64,000 bases of DNA from Amorphus sp040750475. GTDB taxonomy: Bacteria; Pseudomonadota; Alphaproteobacteria; Rhizobiales; Amorphaceae. A model generated the notes under the pieces. The model made no database searches, was not told the DNA's origin, and saw only the letters and a program-made list of their open reading frames with translations. Shown in pieces: positions 16,676-25,116 of this stretch. The DNA is taken from NCBI RefSeq assembly GCF_040750475.1, contig NZ_JABJVY010000009.1, positions 122,360 through 186,359 on the forward strand, given 5' to 3'. Numbering within the stretch: position 1 is the stretch's first letter; the number at the start of each line of letters is the position of its first letter. The position numbers and the translations under genes are program-made.

Positions 16676-17056
16676 ATGTATATGGTCATCAACGAAGCCC
16701 ACACGGGCCTGGCGCCCCTGGCGCTTCTGTTCACGATCGCCTGGGCCCTCGTGGCGGCGACCGTTCCCGCCGGCTTCTCCGCGCTCGGCGGTTGGCGCAA
16801 GTCGGTCTATATCGCGGCCATGGCGGTCACCGGCCTCGTCGGACTGACCGGCCTGATCGTGACCGTGATGGGGTCCTGGTACACCGCCGGTTTCGTTTGG
16901 ATCGGCCTGATCGCCGTCATCCTGCACGGCATTGCCGGCGTGCGCTCACGCAAGGCCGCCGTGGCCGGCGCCAAAGGCCGGGCGGTCAGCATGGCTGTCG
17001 CCCAAATCATCTTTCTGGTGATCGCTTATGGGCTGATGACGGTGCGACCCTTCTGA
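16676..17056 (+). CDS. Small four-helix membrane protein of unknown function
   Basis: A 126-aa hydrophobic protein with about four membrane segments (roughly 12-33, 42-64, 70-88 and 105-123). I see no catalytic motif. The ATG at 16676 has AGGAG six bases upstream and is preferred to the GTG at 16637. It lies 141 bp after livM on the same strand, so it may ride on the transporter transcript. The family was not recognised; a COG-level integral membrane protein found after liv operons would fit. Confidence 0.7.
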   Translation: MYMVINEAHTGLAPLALLFTIAWALVAATVPAGFSALGGWRKSVYIAAMAVTGLVGLTGLIVTVMGSWYTAGFVWIGLIAVILHGIAGVRSRKAAVAGAKGRAVSMAVAQIIFLVIAYGLMTVRPF

Positions 17057-17064
17057 GGCCTTTC

Positions 17065-17147
17065 TAGAGAAAACGGACCCCGTTTCGCCGACCGGAAACG
17101 CGTCAAAACAAACCCGCTCCGTGATTCCAAAAAAACGGAACGGGTCT
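17065..17147 (-). repeat. Two-hairpin dispersed repeat, family A, copy 3
   Basis: Same plan as the copy at 6057 but in reverse orientation: CTAGAG, a diverged hairpin 2 (AAACGGACCCCGTTTCGCC...GGAAACGCG), linker GTCAAAACAAA, then ACCCGCTCCG...CGGAACGGGT. It lies between two convergent genes. Confidence 0.75.
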
Positions 17148-17198
17148 CAGGGGCTGATGCGACGCAATTTCGGACGGAAGACCGGCTCCCCCCTTGCT

Positions 17199-17861
17199 TT
17201 AACATCCATCCCCTGCGGGAAGCGTCACTCGGCCCGCCTTGCCGGCGGGGAAATTCGCCAGCACGGCGCGCAACATGGGCTCGGCAACCGGCGCGAACGA
17301 CGCGCAGGTGCCCCGGCTGACGCCCCGGCCCTGGAACACCTTCTTCCCGCTCCGTGTATCGATCATGTCGATGGAGGCGGAGCGGGTGAAGATCGTTTCC
17401 GTCTTCAGTCCCGTCGTGTAGCCGACCACCCCGTAATACGGCCCGACGGCATAGGGCGAGCCCCATCCCCAACCCCAATAGGGGCCCGGTCCGCCATAAA
17501 ACGGTCCGCCATAGAAGCCGGCACCGGGCCAGACATAACCCCATTGCGGGATCAGATATTGGGTGGTCACCCGCTCGCCTTTGTCGACGCCGAAGCCGAA
17601 AAAGGCGACCAGGCGCGCCTGCTTGCGGCTCCCAACGACCGTGAAGCCCTTTTCCGCCAATATCTTCGCCAGGATCTGAGCATTCGCCCGCCACGGCAGA
17701 GAGGCGCCGTCCATGCCCTTATAGGGCGCGACATAGACGGTCTTCGGCTCGATATTTGCGGGAATGACGGAATAGGAGTCCACGTCGGTACTGACCTGCA
17801 CGCAGCCGGCGAGCAAGGCGCACACTACGAGGAAAGCCAGAGATCGCACCCAACGCATCAT
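17199..17861 (-). CDS. Lipoprotein with a Gly/Tyr/Trp/Pro-rich insert
   Basis: A 220-aa lipoprotein: signal LVVCALLAGC with lipobox cysteine C20, followed by VQVSTDVDSYS, a mixed alpha/beta region with Rossmann-like spacing (AQILAKILAEKGFTVV) and then about 35 residues of alternating Gly, Tyr, Pro and Trp (about 115-150). The C-terminal half regains a domain-like sequence with SIDMIDTRSGKKVFQG. The overall plan resembles DUF4136-type lipoproteins, but I cannot confirm it. It should sit in the outer membrane facing the periplasm. Two adjacent ATGs (17861, 17858) are possible starts. Confidence 0.7.
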   Translation of the reverse strand: MMRWVRSLAFLVVCALLAGCVQVSTDVDSYSVIPANIEPKTVYVAPYKGMDGASLPWRANAQILAKILAEKGFTVVGSRKQARLVAFFGFGVDKGERVTTQYLIPQWGYVWPGAGFYGGPFYGGPGPYWGWGWGSPYAVGPYYGVVGYTTGLKTETIFTRSASIDMIDTRSGKKVFQGRGVSRGTCASFAPVAEPMLRAVLANFPAGKAGRVTLPAGDGC

Positions 17862-17922
17862 CACTGATCCACGCATTCGCACTCGATCGACCTTCAAACG
17901 GATCCGAGGCCAGGTCCACCCA

Positions 17923-17952
17923 CAAAAAACGCGGGCCCCGCAGGGCCCGCGC
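17923..17952 (-). terminator. Terminator after the ABC binding-protein gene
   Basis: On the minus strand GCGGGCCC-TGCG-GGGCCCGC is followed by GTTTTTT. It lies about 35 bases past the stop at 17985 and shields the lipoprotein gene from read-through. Confidence 0.92.
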
Positions 17953-17984
17953 CGTCTTATCCGTCCGTCGCGAAAAAGTGCGAC

Positions 17985-19190
17985 CTACTTCAGCTCGATC
18001 AGGCCGAGGTCGACGATCTTGCCGTCCTGGAAGGCCCATTCGCCGATCGTGCCCGGAACGTCGCCGTTGTCGTCGAAGTCCTGGGAGCCGGCAGCCCCCT
18101 CATAGTTGATGTCGGTGCCGGCCTTGATCAGCTCCACCGCCTTGGCGTAGTCGCCCGGGCCGACCTTCTGGCCGGGAGGAGAGGCCACCTCGCGCAGCGC
18201 GTCGCGGATCGCGGCGCGGTCGTTGGAGCCGGCCTTCACCGCGGCGAGCGAGACCAGAATGGTCGCGTCATAGGCGGTGTCGATATAAGGCAGCGGCGGC
18301 ACCTCGCCGAATTTAGCCTCGTACGCCTTCTGGAAGGTCTTGAGGCCTTCGCTCTCCGGCGACTGCGGCACGGTGCCGTAGGAGCCGTTGACGTAGTCGG
18401 CCCCGATCTGCTCGACCACTTCCGGCGCCTTCATGCCGTCGGTGAAGATGAACTTGTCGAAGTGGCCGCCTTCCAGCGCCTGGCGCAGGATCACGATGCC
18501 GTTCTCCGGATAGGCGACCAGAAGCAGCGCCTGGGCGTCGTCGGTGTCGGCGCGCTGCAACTCGCCGCGATAGGACGACTGGCCCTGCTCGAACGGGATC
18601 GATTCGCTGACGGTGCCGCCCTGCTCGCCGGTGAACGACTTCTCGAACGCCTTGGCCAGCCCCTCGCCGTATGCGTTGTTGACGTAGATGATGGAGACGT
18701 TGTCGACGCCCTTTTCCTTCACAAGCTTGGCCAGCGCGATGCCCTGGAAGGCGTCGGACGGCACGGTGCGGAACAGGAAGTCGTTGTCGTTCAAGGTGCT
18801 GATCGTCGGCGAGGTGGAGGCGCCGGAGATCTGAACCACGCCTTCGCGGCTGGTCACCGAGGTCGCCACCGGGATCGTCACGCCCGAGGAGAGAGCGCCG
18901 ATGATGGCGTTCACGCCTTCCACGTTGACGAGCTTCTGGGCGGCGTCGACGCCGGCCTGCGGATTGGTCTGGGTGTCGGCCACGATGACGTCGATCTTGC
19001 CGCCGGCCTTGTTGATCTCGTCGGCGGCGAGCTGAATGCCGCTGAGATCGGCCTCACCATAGGCCGAGAGATCGCCCGTCATCGGCATCAACGCGCCGAT
19101 CTTGAGGTCCTGGGCAAACGCCGGCGCCGCAAAGGCCACCGCGGTCGCGGCGGCGACGGACGCGGCCGTCATCCAACGATTGATTGCCAT
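17985..19190 (-). CDS. ABC transporter substrate-binding protein (LivJ/LivK-like)
   Basis: A 401-aa periplasmic binding protein of the Peripla_BP_6 type. It has a signal peptide cut after AFAQ (about residue 24), then LKIGALMPMTGDLSAYGEADLSGIQLAADEIN, VIVADTQTNPQAGVDAAQKLV, a central NDNDFLFRTVPSD segment and YDATILVSLA. It is the likely partner of livGFHM although on the opposite strand and 1 kb away. Start ATG at 19190 has GGAGGGAG upstream; the open frame continues to 19352 without a signal-like start. Ligand unknown: branched-chain amino acids or another amino acid derivative. Confidence 0.88.
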   Translation of the reverse strand: MAINRWMTAASVAAATAVAFAAPAFAQDLKIGALMPMTGDLSAYGEADLSGIQLAADEINKAGGKIDVIVADTQTNPQAGVDAAQKLVNVEGVNAIIGALSSGVTIPVATSVTSREGVVQISGASTSPTISTLNDNDFLFRTVPSDAFQGIALAKLVKEKGVDNVSIIYVNNAYGEGLAKAFEKSFTGEQGGTVSESIPFEQGQSSYRGELQRADTDDAQALLLVAYPENGIVILRQALEGGHFDKFIFTDGMKAPEVVEQIGADYVNGSYGTVPQSPESEGLKTFQKAYEAKFGEVPPLPYIDTAYDATILVSLAAVKAGSNDRAAIRDALREVASPPGQKVGPGDYAKAVELIKAGTDINYEGAAGSQDFDDNGDVPGTIGEWAFQDGKIVDLGLIELK

Positions 19191-19358
19191 GAAACACTCC
19201 CTCCTGCTGTGGCCGGCCACGCACGAGGCATGTCGCAATCCCCCGTTGCGTTCGCTGGACCGGCCGAGTGTAGCGATAGTTCTAGCCGATCCCAGATTGC
19301 TCCGAAAGGGCAACCACATGGGCAGGTCGGATCGGTTCCCGCCTAGGCGCACGCGCAG

Positions 19359-20849
19359 CTATTTCTGCGTTAACGTCCGGCGCACCGCGTCGCGCCAGCC
19401 GGCGATCCGGCGGCGGCGTTCGCCGTCCGCCATCTGCGGTTCGAAGCGGCGCTCGCGCGCCCACATCCGGGCAAACCCCTCCTCGTCCGGCCACACGCCA
19501 ACTGCCTGACCGGCAAGCCACGCCGCGCCCAGGGCCGTGGTTTCGGAAATCGCCGGCCGGTCGACGGGAGCGGCCAGAAGATCGGCGAGGCGCTGCATGG
19601 TCCAGTCGCTCGCCGCCATGCCGCCATCGACGCGCAGCACCGTCGCCTCGCCGCCGGCGGCGTCCTGACGCATGGCGTCGTAGAGATCGGCGGTCTGGAA
19701 GCAAACGGCCTCCAGCGCGGCGCGGGCGAGCTCGGCCGGACCCGTGCCGCGCGTCAGCCCGAAGATCGCGCCGCGCGCTTCCGCGTCCCAATGCGGCGCG
19801 CCAAGGCCGGTGAAGGCGGGCACCAAATAGACGTCCTGATCGGGATCGGCGCGGTCGGCGAGCGGGCCCGTCTCCGCCGCGTGCCCCACGAGACCCAGCC
19901 CGTCGCGTAGCCATTGCACCGCCGCGCCTGCGACGAAGATCGCCCCTTCCAGCGCGTAGCGGGTGCGCCCCGCGCGGCGCACCGCGATCGTCGTCAACAG
20001 CCGATTGGCCGAGGCGACCGGGGTGTCGCCGGTGACGAGCAGGGCGAACGCGCCGGTACCGTAGGTCGTCTTCATCATGCCGGGCCGGAAGCAAGCCTGG
20101 CCGAGGGTCGCCGCCTGTTGATCGCCCGCAACGCCGCGGATTGGGATCGCCGCCCCGAAGAGCGCCGGATCCGTGGCACCGAAATCGCCGTCGCTGTCAT
20201 AGACCTCCGGCAGAAGCGCACGCGGGACGCCGAACAGGGCGCAGAGGTCCTCGTCCCAACGATTTTCGCGGATATCGTAGAGCAGCGTCCGCGACGCGTT
20301 CGTTGCATCGGTGGCGTGCACGCGCCCGCCGGTCAGATGCCAGATCAGCCAGCTATCCACCGTGCCGAAGGCGAGTTTGCCGGCCTCCGCCGCCCTGCGC
20401 GCACCATCGACCTGGTCCAGCAGCCAGGCGATCTTGGTTGCGGAAAAGTAGGGGTCCAGCACCAGGCCGGTGCGCTCGGAAACCAGCGCCTCCGCCCCCT
20501 CCGCCTTCAGGCGTTCGCAAACGCCATGGGTGCGCCGGTCCTGCCAGACGATCGCCGGCGCGATCGGCTGCCCGGTCTCCCGCTCCCACACCAGCGTGGT
20601 CTCGCGCTGGTTGGTGATGCCAAGGGCAGCGATGTCTCCCGCCTCGGTGCCATTTTTGGCCAAGACGTCGCGAACGGTGCGGACCGTGGTCTCCAGGATC
20701 GTGCCGGGATCGTGCTCGACCCACCCGGAACGTGGATAGGATTGGGCGAACTCCTCCTGGGCGACGGCCGCAACCTTGGTCGGGGCGGGAAACAGCATCG
20801 CCCGGCTCGAAGTGGTTCCCTGATCGATCGCGAGGATCGTATCCGCCAT
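19359..20849 (-). CDS. glpK: Glycerol kinase
   Basis: A 496-aa FGGY kinase that phosphorylates glycerol to glycerol 3-phosphate in the cytoplasm. Diagnostic stretches are AIDQGTTSSRAM at the start, GWVEHDP, ITNQRETTLVW, GDQQAATLGQACF, MKTTYGTGAF and RVDGGMAASDWTMQ. Length equals the family norm. ATG at 20849 with GGGAGAG upstream. It follows glpD by 89 bp, so the two form a glycerol-use operon; no facilitator or repressor gene is here. Confidence 0.95.
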   Translation of the reverse strand: MADTILAIDQGTTSSRAMLFPAPTKVAAVAQEEFAQSYPRSGWVEHDPGTILETTVRTVRDVLAKNGTEAGDIAALGITNQRETTLVWERETGQPIAPAIVWQDRRTHGVCERLKAEGAEALVSERTGLVLDPYFSATKIAWLLDQVDGARRAAEAGKLAFGTVDSWLIWHLTGGRVHATDATNASRTLLYDIRENRWDEDLCALFGVPRALLPEVYDSDGDFGATDPALFGAAIPIRGVAGDQQAATLGQACFRPGMMKTTYGTGAFALLVTGDTPVASANRLLTTIAVRRAGRTRYALEGAIFVAGAAVQWLRDGLGLVGHAAETGPLADRADPDQDVYLVPAFTGLGAPHWDAEARGAIFGLTRGTGPAELARAALEAVCFQTADLYDAMRQDAAGGEATVLRVDGGMAASDWTMQRLADLLAAPVDRPAISETTALGAAWLAGQAVGVWPDEEGFARMWARERRFEPQMADGERRRRIAGWRDAVRRTLTQK

Positions 20850-20938
20850 GGCGCTCTCCCGGTCGTGTTGGCTTTGGAGCGAGACCCTATCAGGGGCGAC
20901 GCCGGCCGGCACGACCTCTTGCCACGATCAGGGAGCGG

Positions 20939-22450
20939 TCACCGCTCCGGGCTGGCGGCACGGCGCTCGCCCAGGAAAGTATCGAGCGCCACCGCCTCGT
21001 CGAGGCTCGCCCACAGGCCGAGCTTGGAGCGCCGCCAGAGAATATCCTCCGCCGTCATGGCGAACTCGCGTTCCACCAGATATCCGACCTCGCGTTCGCT
21101 CAGATCCCCGCAAAAGCACCGGCCGAGATCGTCCGCACTTCTGGCCTCGCCCAAAAGGTCATAGGCAAGCGTGCCATAGCTGCGCACCAGGCGGGTCGCA
21201 GTCTTGGGCGCGAGGAAGGGATAGCGCGCCTTCAGATCGGTGCGCAGCCTGTCGACATTCTCCTTGGAAAAGTCGCCGCCCGGCAGCGGCGCGCTCGCCG
21301 TCCAGGGGCCGCGATGGGCCGGCAGATGCGGTTTCAGCCGCTCCAGGGCATGCTCGGCCAACCGGCGGAACGTGGTGATCTTGCCGCCATAGATGTTGAG
21401 CTGCGCCGGGGCGCCGTCCTCGGCGGCAAGCGCCAGCACATAGTCGCGGGTGGCGCTTTGCGCGGCCTTGGCGCCATCATCGTAAAGCGGGCGGACGCCG
21501 CCATAGCTCCAGTGCACGTCCGAGCGCGTGATCGGCTTGGTAAAATGCCGGTTCACCGCGTCCAGCAGATAGGCGATTTCCTCCTCGCTCGGCGCCGCGA
21601 CGGCCGCCGGATCGCCGGTGACGTCCACATCCGTGGTGCCGATCAGCGTGAACTCGCCTTCGTAGGGGATCGCGAACACAATGCGGCGGTCGACGTTCTG
21701 AAGGATGTAGGCCCGTCCCGCCGGCAACGCACGACGCACCACGATATGGCTGCCGCGCACCAGACGGATATGGCCCGGGCTGGCATCGCCCACCACGGAG
21801 GCCTCGACCCGATCGACCCACGGCCCCGCGGCATTCACCAGCGCGCTTGCGGTGATCTCATACGGCCTGCCGTGTTCCGGCTCCAATCGCAAGCGCCAGC
21901 GCCCGTCGCTGATCTTCGCCGACACGCATGGCGTCCGGGTCGCGATGCGGGCGCCGAGATCGGCCGCGTCGCGGGCAAGCAACACCACCAACCGCGCGTC
22001 ATCCACCCAACAGTCGGAATATTCCAGCGCCTTGGACGGGTCGGACAGCGGCGCACCGGCCACGTCGTCGCGCAGATCGAGTACCTTGGTGCCGGCAAGC
22101 GAGGTCTCACCGCCCAGGCGATCGTAAATCGCAAGACCGAGACGGAGCATCCAGAACGGCCGCCCGCCGCGCGAGACCGGCAACACGAACCGCAAGGGCC
22201 AGATGATGTGCGGCGCGCTTTTCAGAAGAACATCGCGCTCGTGCAGCGCTTCGCGCACCAAACGGAAAGCGCCCTGTTCCAGATAACGCAGACCACCATG
22301 AATGAGCTTGGTCGAAGCCGACGAGGTTGCGCCGGCAAGGTCGGCGCGTTCGGCCAGGAACACCGTCAAGCCGCGGCCGGCGGCATCGCGCGCGATCGCC
22401 ACGCCGTTGACCCCGCCCCCGATAACGGCGAGATCGTAGCTCTCCACCAT
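20939..22450 (-). CDS. glpD: Aerobic glycerol-3-phosphate dehydrogenase
   Basis: A 503-aa FAD enzyme that oxidises glycerol 3-phosphate to dihydroxyacetone phosphate at the inner membrane, feeding electrons to quinone. N-terminal dinucleotide-binding motif AVIGGGVNGVAIARDAAGRG, then SSASTKLIHGGLRYLE (a GlpD hallmark), VNAAGPWVD, IGTTDVD and YGGKITTFRRLAE. A strong GGGGAGG lies before the ATG. First gene of glpD-glpK, divergent from trpL-trpE(G). Confidence 0.95.
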   Translation of the reverse strand: MVESYDLAVIGGGVNGVAIARDAAGRGLTVFLAERADLAGATSSASTKLIHGGLRYLEQGAFRLVREALHERDVLLKSAPHIIWPLRFVLPVSRGGRPFWMLRLGLAIYDRLGGETSLAGTKVLDLRDDVAGAPLSDPSKALEYSDCWVDDARLVVLLARDAADLGARIATRTPCVSAKISDGRWRLRLEPEHGRPYEITASALVNAAGPWVDRVEASVVGDASPGHIRLVRGSHIVVRRALPAGRAYILQNVDRRIVFAIPYEGEFTLIGTTDVDVTGDPAAVAAPSEEEIAYLLDAVNRHFTKPITRSDVHWSYGGVRPLYDDGAKAAQSATRDYVLALAAEDGAPAQLNIYGGKITTFRRLAEHALERLKPHLPAHRGPWTASAPLPGGDFSKENVDRLRTDLKARYPFLAPKTATRLVRSYGTLAYDLLGEARSADDLGRCFCGDLSEREVGYLVEREFAMTAEDILWRRSKLGLWASLDEAVALDTFLGERRAASPER

Positions 22451-22570
22451 GGCCCCTCCCCTTTGCGGGTGTGTGGACGATCATCCTGCCCTCTGGACGA
22501 CGGCAACAAGGTGGCACCGGCGCCTCCCCATAGAAATCATAGGGCAAAATCCGTGGGCGACACGTCCCAC

Positions 22571-22599
22571 TTGCGCAAACCGGCAAGCTCGCGTAACGA
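22571..22599 (+). promoter_or_regulatory. Candidate promoter of trpL-trpE(G)
   Basis: TTGCGC (22571-22576), a 17-bp spacer and TAACGA (22594-22599). The predicted start, about seven bases on, coincides with the ATG of trpL, which matches the leaderless trpL arrangement known in Sinorhizobium. The hexamers are only moderate matches. Confidence 0.5.
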
Positions 22600-22606
22600 T
22601 CGCCGC

Positions 22607-22669
22607 ATGATGATCGTAGCACCCCTTAGCGCCCGTTGGTGGCGCGCCGCACCTTCGGCGGCGCGGTAG
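22607..22669 (+). CDS. trpL: Trp leader peptide (attenuator uORF)
   Basis: A 20-residue frame, MMIVAPLSARWWRAAPSAAR, with two adjacent tryptophan codons (22637-22642), lies 95 bases before trpE(G). It occupies the leader position of the rhizobial trpE(G) gene, where ribosome stalling at Trp codons under low charged tRNA-Trp lets transcription continue. The rhizobial peptide trpL is of similar size. Mutually exclusive stems follow (see the attenuator entry). It is too short for standard gene calling. Confidence 0.8.
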   Translation: MMIVAPLSARWWRAAPSAAR

Positions 22670-22717
22670 GAGGGGTATTCTCCGATCAAACGTGCCGCCC
22701 GGGACGACCGGCGGCAC
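22641..22717 (+). promoter_or_regulatory. Transcription attenuator of trpE(G)
   Basis: Four segments can pair in alternative ways: 1 (GCGCGCCGC, about 22642-22650), 2 (CGGCGGCGCG, 22656-22665), 3 (GTGCCGCC, 22692-22699) and 4 (GGCGGCAC, 22710-22717). 1:2 forms when trpL is read through, 3:4 is then a perfect 8-bp stem with a 10-nt loop, and 2:3 (GGCGGC with GCCGCC) is the antiterminator when ribosomes stall at the Trp codons. The 3:4 stem lacks a proper U tract (CATGGCACTTGTCC follows), so termination may be weak or need a factor. Confidence 0.6.
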
Positions 22718-22763
22718 CATGGCACTTGTCCCCGCTCGTCCTCCCAGCCAGGAGCTCTCGACG

Positions 22764-24968
22764 ATGCGGACCATTGCCGAAACCACTTACCAGACCGATG
22801 GCGGCGTCACCGTGCGCCGAACCAGTAGCAACGTTGCCTATGCCGGCGCGGCAGACCGCTTCGTCGAGCGGCTCGACGGCGAACGCGGCGCGGTGTTCTC
22901 CTCCACCTACGAATATCCCGGCCGGTACTCCCGCTGGGATTTCGCGCTCGTCAATCCGCCGATTTCGGTCGAGGCGAAAGGATATGCCGTCACGCTCACC
23001 GCGTTGAACGCGCGCGGGCGGGTGTTGCTGCCGGCGCTCGTCGCGGCCGTGAATACCCTCGATTTCGTGGCGGTCACGGCTACGACCGCCGACAGCGTCG
23101 CGCTGGACGTGATCCCCGGCACCGAGGTCTTCGCCGAAGAAGAGCGCAGCCGCCAGCCATCGGTGTTCGGGGTGGTCAGGGCGATCACCGCGTATTTCGC
23201 CAGCCACGAGGACGACAAGCTCGGGCTTGCCGGTGCCTTCGGCTACGATCTCGCGCTGCAGTTCGACCCAATCGAACACCAGATTCCACGCCCGATCGAT
23301 CAGCGCGACCTCGTGCTCTACCTCCCCGATGAAATCCTGGTGGTCGATCACGATGCCCGGGCGGCAACCGTCTACACCTACGAGTTCGAGGTCGAAGGCG
23401 CGACGACCGCGGGACTGGCGCGCGACGGCACGCACGAACCCTACACCGTCTCTCCGGCCGCCGTCGTCGAGGGCGATCACCAGCCCGGCGAGTATGCCGA
23501 TACGGTCCGCACCGCCTTCGGGCCGTTTTCCCGAGGCGAGCTGTTCGAGGTGGTGCCGAGCCAGGTGTTCCGCGAGCCCTGCAGCGCGCCGCCTTCCGCC
23601 GTCAGCCGCCGGCTGACCGCCATCAACCCCAGCCCCTACGGCTTCTTCATCAATCTCGGCGACGGCGAATATCTGGTCGGCGCCTCGCCGGAAATGTTCG
23701 TCCGGGTGACCGGCAAGCGCGTGGAGACCTGCCCGATCTCCGGCACCATCGCGCGTGGCCGCGACGCCATCGAGGACGAGGCCCAGATCCGCAAGCTTCT
23801 GAACTCCGCCAAGGACGAGACCGAGCTCACCATGTGCTCCGACGTCGACCGCAACGACAAGAGCCGGGTATGCGTGCCGGGCAGCGTGCGGGTGCTGGGG
23901 CGGCGCCAGATCGAAATGTACTCCCGCCTGATCCACACCGTCGACCATATCGAGGGCACCCTGACGGACGATCGCGATGCCCTCGACGCCTTCCTGTCGC
24001 ACGCCTGGGCGGTGACGGTCACCGGCGCGCCCAAGCGCTGGGCGATGCGCTTCATCGAAGCCAACGAGCGGACGTCGCGGGGCTGGTATGGCGGCGCGGT
24101 CGGGATGATCCTGTTTAACGGAGACATGAACACCGGCCTGACGCTGCGCACCGTGCGCATCAAGGACGGCATCGCCGAAGTGCGGGCCGGCGCGACCGTG
24201 CTTGCCGACTCCGATCCGGAGGCGGAGGAAAAGGAGACCGAGCTCAAGGCCTCCGCCATGCTGGCCGCCATCCGCAGCGCCGGAATGCCGATCGCCGCCA
24301 ACACCGCCGAGACACCGGCGCCGGCGGGACCGAAGCGCCGCGTCCTTCTGGTCGATCACGAGGACTCTTTCGTGCACACGCTGGCGAACTATCTCCGCCA
24401 GGCGGGCGCCGACGTCACCACCCTTCGCGGCCCGATCGCAGATGCGACCCTCGACCGGATTGCGCCGGATCTTGTCGTGCTTTCGCCCGGTCCCGGCCGG
24501 CCGGACGATTTCCGCTGCCGGGAAACCATCGCCGCCGCCCGCGCCCATAACCTGCCGATCTTCGGGGTCTGCCTAGGGCTTCAGGCGCTGGTGGAGGCGT
24601 TCGGCGGCCAATTGCGGCAGCTTCCCGTTCCCGTTCACGGCAAGAGCTCCAAGGTGACGATTCATTCCGACGCCCGGCTGTTCGACGGGCTCGATCCGCG
24701 TCTGTCGGTCGGCCGCTACCATTCGCTGGTCGCCGATCCGGAGCATCTGCCGGCCTCATTCGAAGTCACGGCGACAACCGAGGACGGGGCGATCATGGCG
24801 ATCGAGCATCGGGAGGAGCCGATCGCCGCCGTTCAGTTCCATCCGGAATCGATCATGACGCTCGCCGACGGAGCCGGCCTGCGCATCGTGCGCAACGCGC
24901 TTGCCACCCTCCACGGCGACGTTGCGCACCCATCTGCACAGACCGCGCAAACGGCTTTGCGCGCGTAA
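22764..24968 (+). CDS. trpE(G): Anthranilate synthase, fused TrpE-TrpG
   Basis: A 734-aa fusion that makes anthranilate from chorismate and glutamine, the first step of tryptophan synthesis. The TrpE part (about 1-510) shows GEYLVGASPEMFVRV, CPISGTIARGRDAIEDE, LTMCSDVDRNDKSRVC and FIEANERTSRGWYGGAVG. The TrpG amidotransferase part (about 525-720) shows LVDHEDSFVHTLANYLR, LSPGPGRPDDF, the nucleophile loop GVCLGLQAL, and HPESIM with the catalytic His-Glu. The fused form is typical of Rhizobiales. The ATG at 22764 has AGGAG eight bases upstream. Expression is likely controlled by the trpL attenuator. Confidence 0.95.
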   Translation: MRTIAETTYQTDGGVTVRRTSSNVAYAGAADRFVERLDGERGAVFSSTYEYPGRYSRWDFALVNPPISVEAKGYAVTLTALNARGRVLLPALVAAVNTLDFVAVTATTADSVALDVIPGTEVFAEEERSRQPSVFGVVRAITAYFASHEDDKLGLAGAFGYDLALQFDPIEHQIPRPIDQRDLVLYLPDEILVVDHDARAATVYTYEFEVEGATTAGLARDGTHEPYTVSPAAVVEGDHQPGEYADTVRTAFGPFSRGELFEVVPSQVFREPCSAPPSAVSRRLTAINPSPYGFFINLGDGEYLVGASPEMFVRVTGKRVETCPISGTIARGRDAIEDEAQIRKLLNSAKDETELTMCSDVDRNDKSRVCVPGSVRVLGRRQIEMYSRLIHTVDHIEGTLTDDRDALDAFLSHAWAVTVTGAPKRWAMRFIEANERTSRGWYGGAVGMILFNGDMNTGLTLRTVRIKDGIAEVRAGATVLADSDPEAEEKETELKASAMLAAIRSAGMPIAANTAETPAPAGPKRRVLLVDHEDSFVHTLANYLRQAGADVTTLRGPIADATLDRIAPDLVVLSPGPGRPDDFRCRETIAAARAHNLPIFGVCLGLQALVEAFGGQLRQLPVPVHGKSSKVTIHSDARLFDGLDPRLSVGRYHSLVADPEHLPASFEVTATTEDGAIMAIEHREEPIAAVQFHPESIMTLADGAGLRIVRNALATLHGDVAHPSAQTAQTALRA

Positions 24969-25080
24969 ATGCGCAAAGTCTTGCTGGAAGAAGAAAGAGA
25001 GATTTGGCGCCGCCGCAACAGTTGCACGCCGCACTCGTCCGTTAATCTTTGCGGGAACCGACTGCGGATCTCCGCATTAT

Positions 25081-25110
25081 CCTCCCACACGACTTCTGGG
25101 TGTGAGGAGG
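25081..25110 (+). promoter_or_regulatory. Hairpin sequestering the ribosome-binding site of the Gly-rich protein gene
   Basis: CCTCCCACAC (25081-25090) pairs with GTGTGAGGAGG (25100-25110), one bulged base, loop 9 nt. The 3' arm contains the complete Shine-Dalgarno GAGGAGG for the ATG at 25117, and the 5' arm is an anti-Shine-Dalgarno. In the closed form translation would be blocked. Confidence 0.6.
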
Positions 25111-25116
25111 AACATC

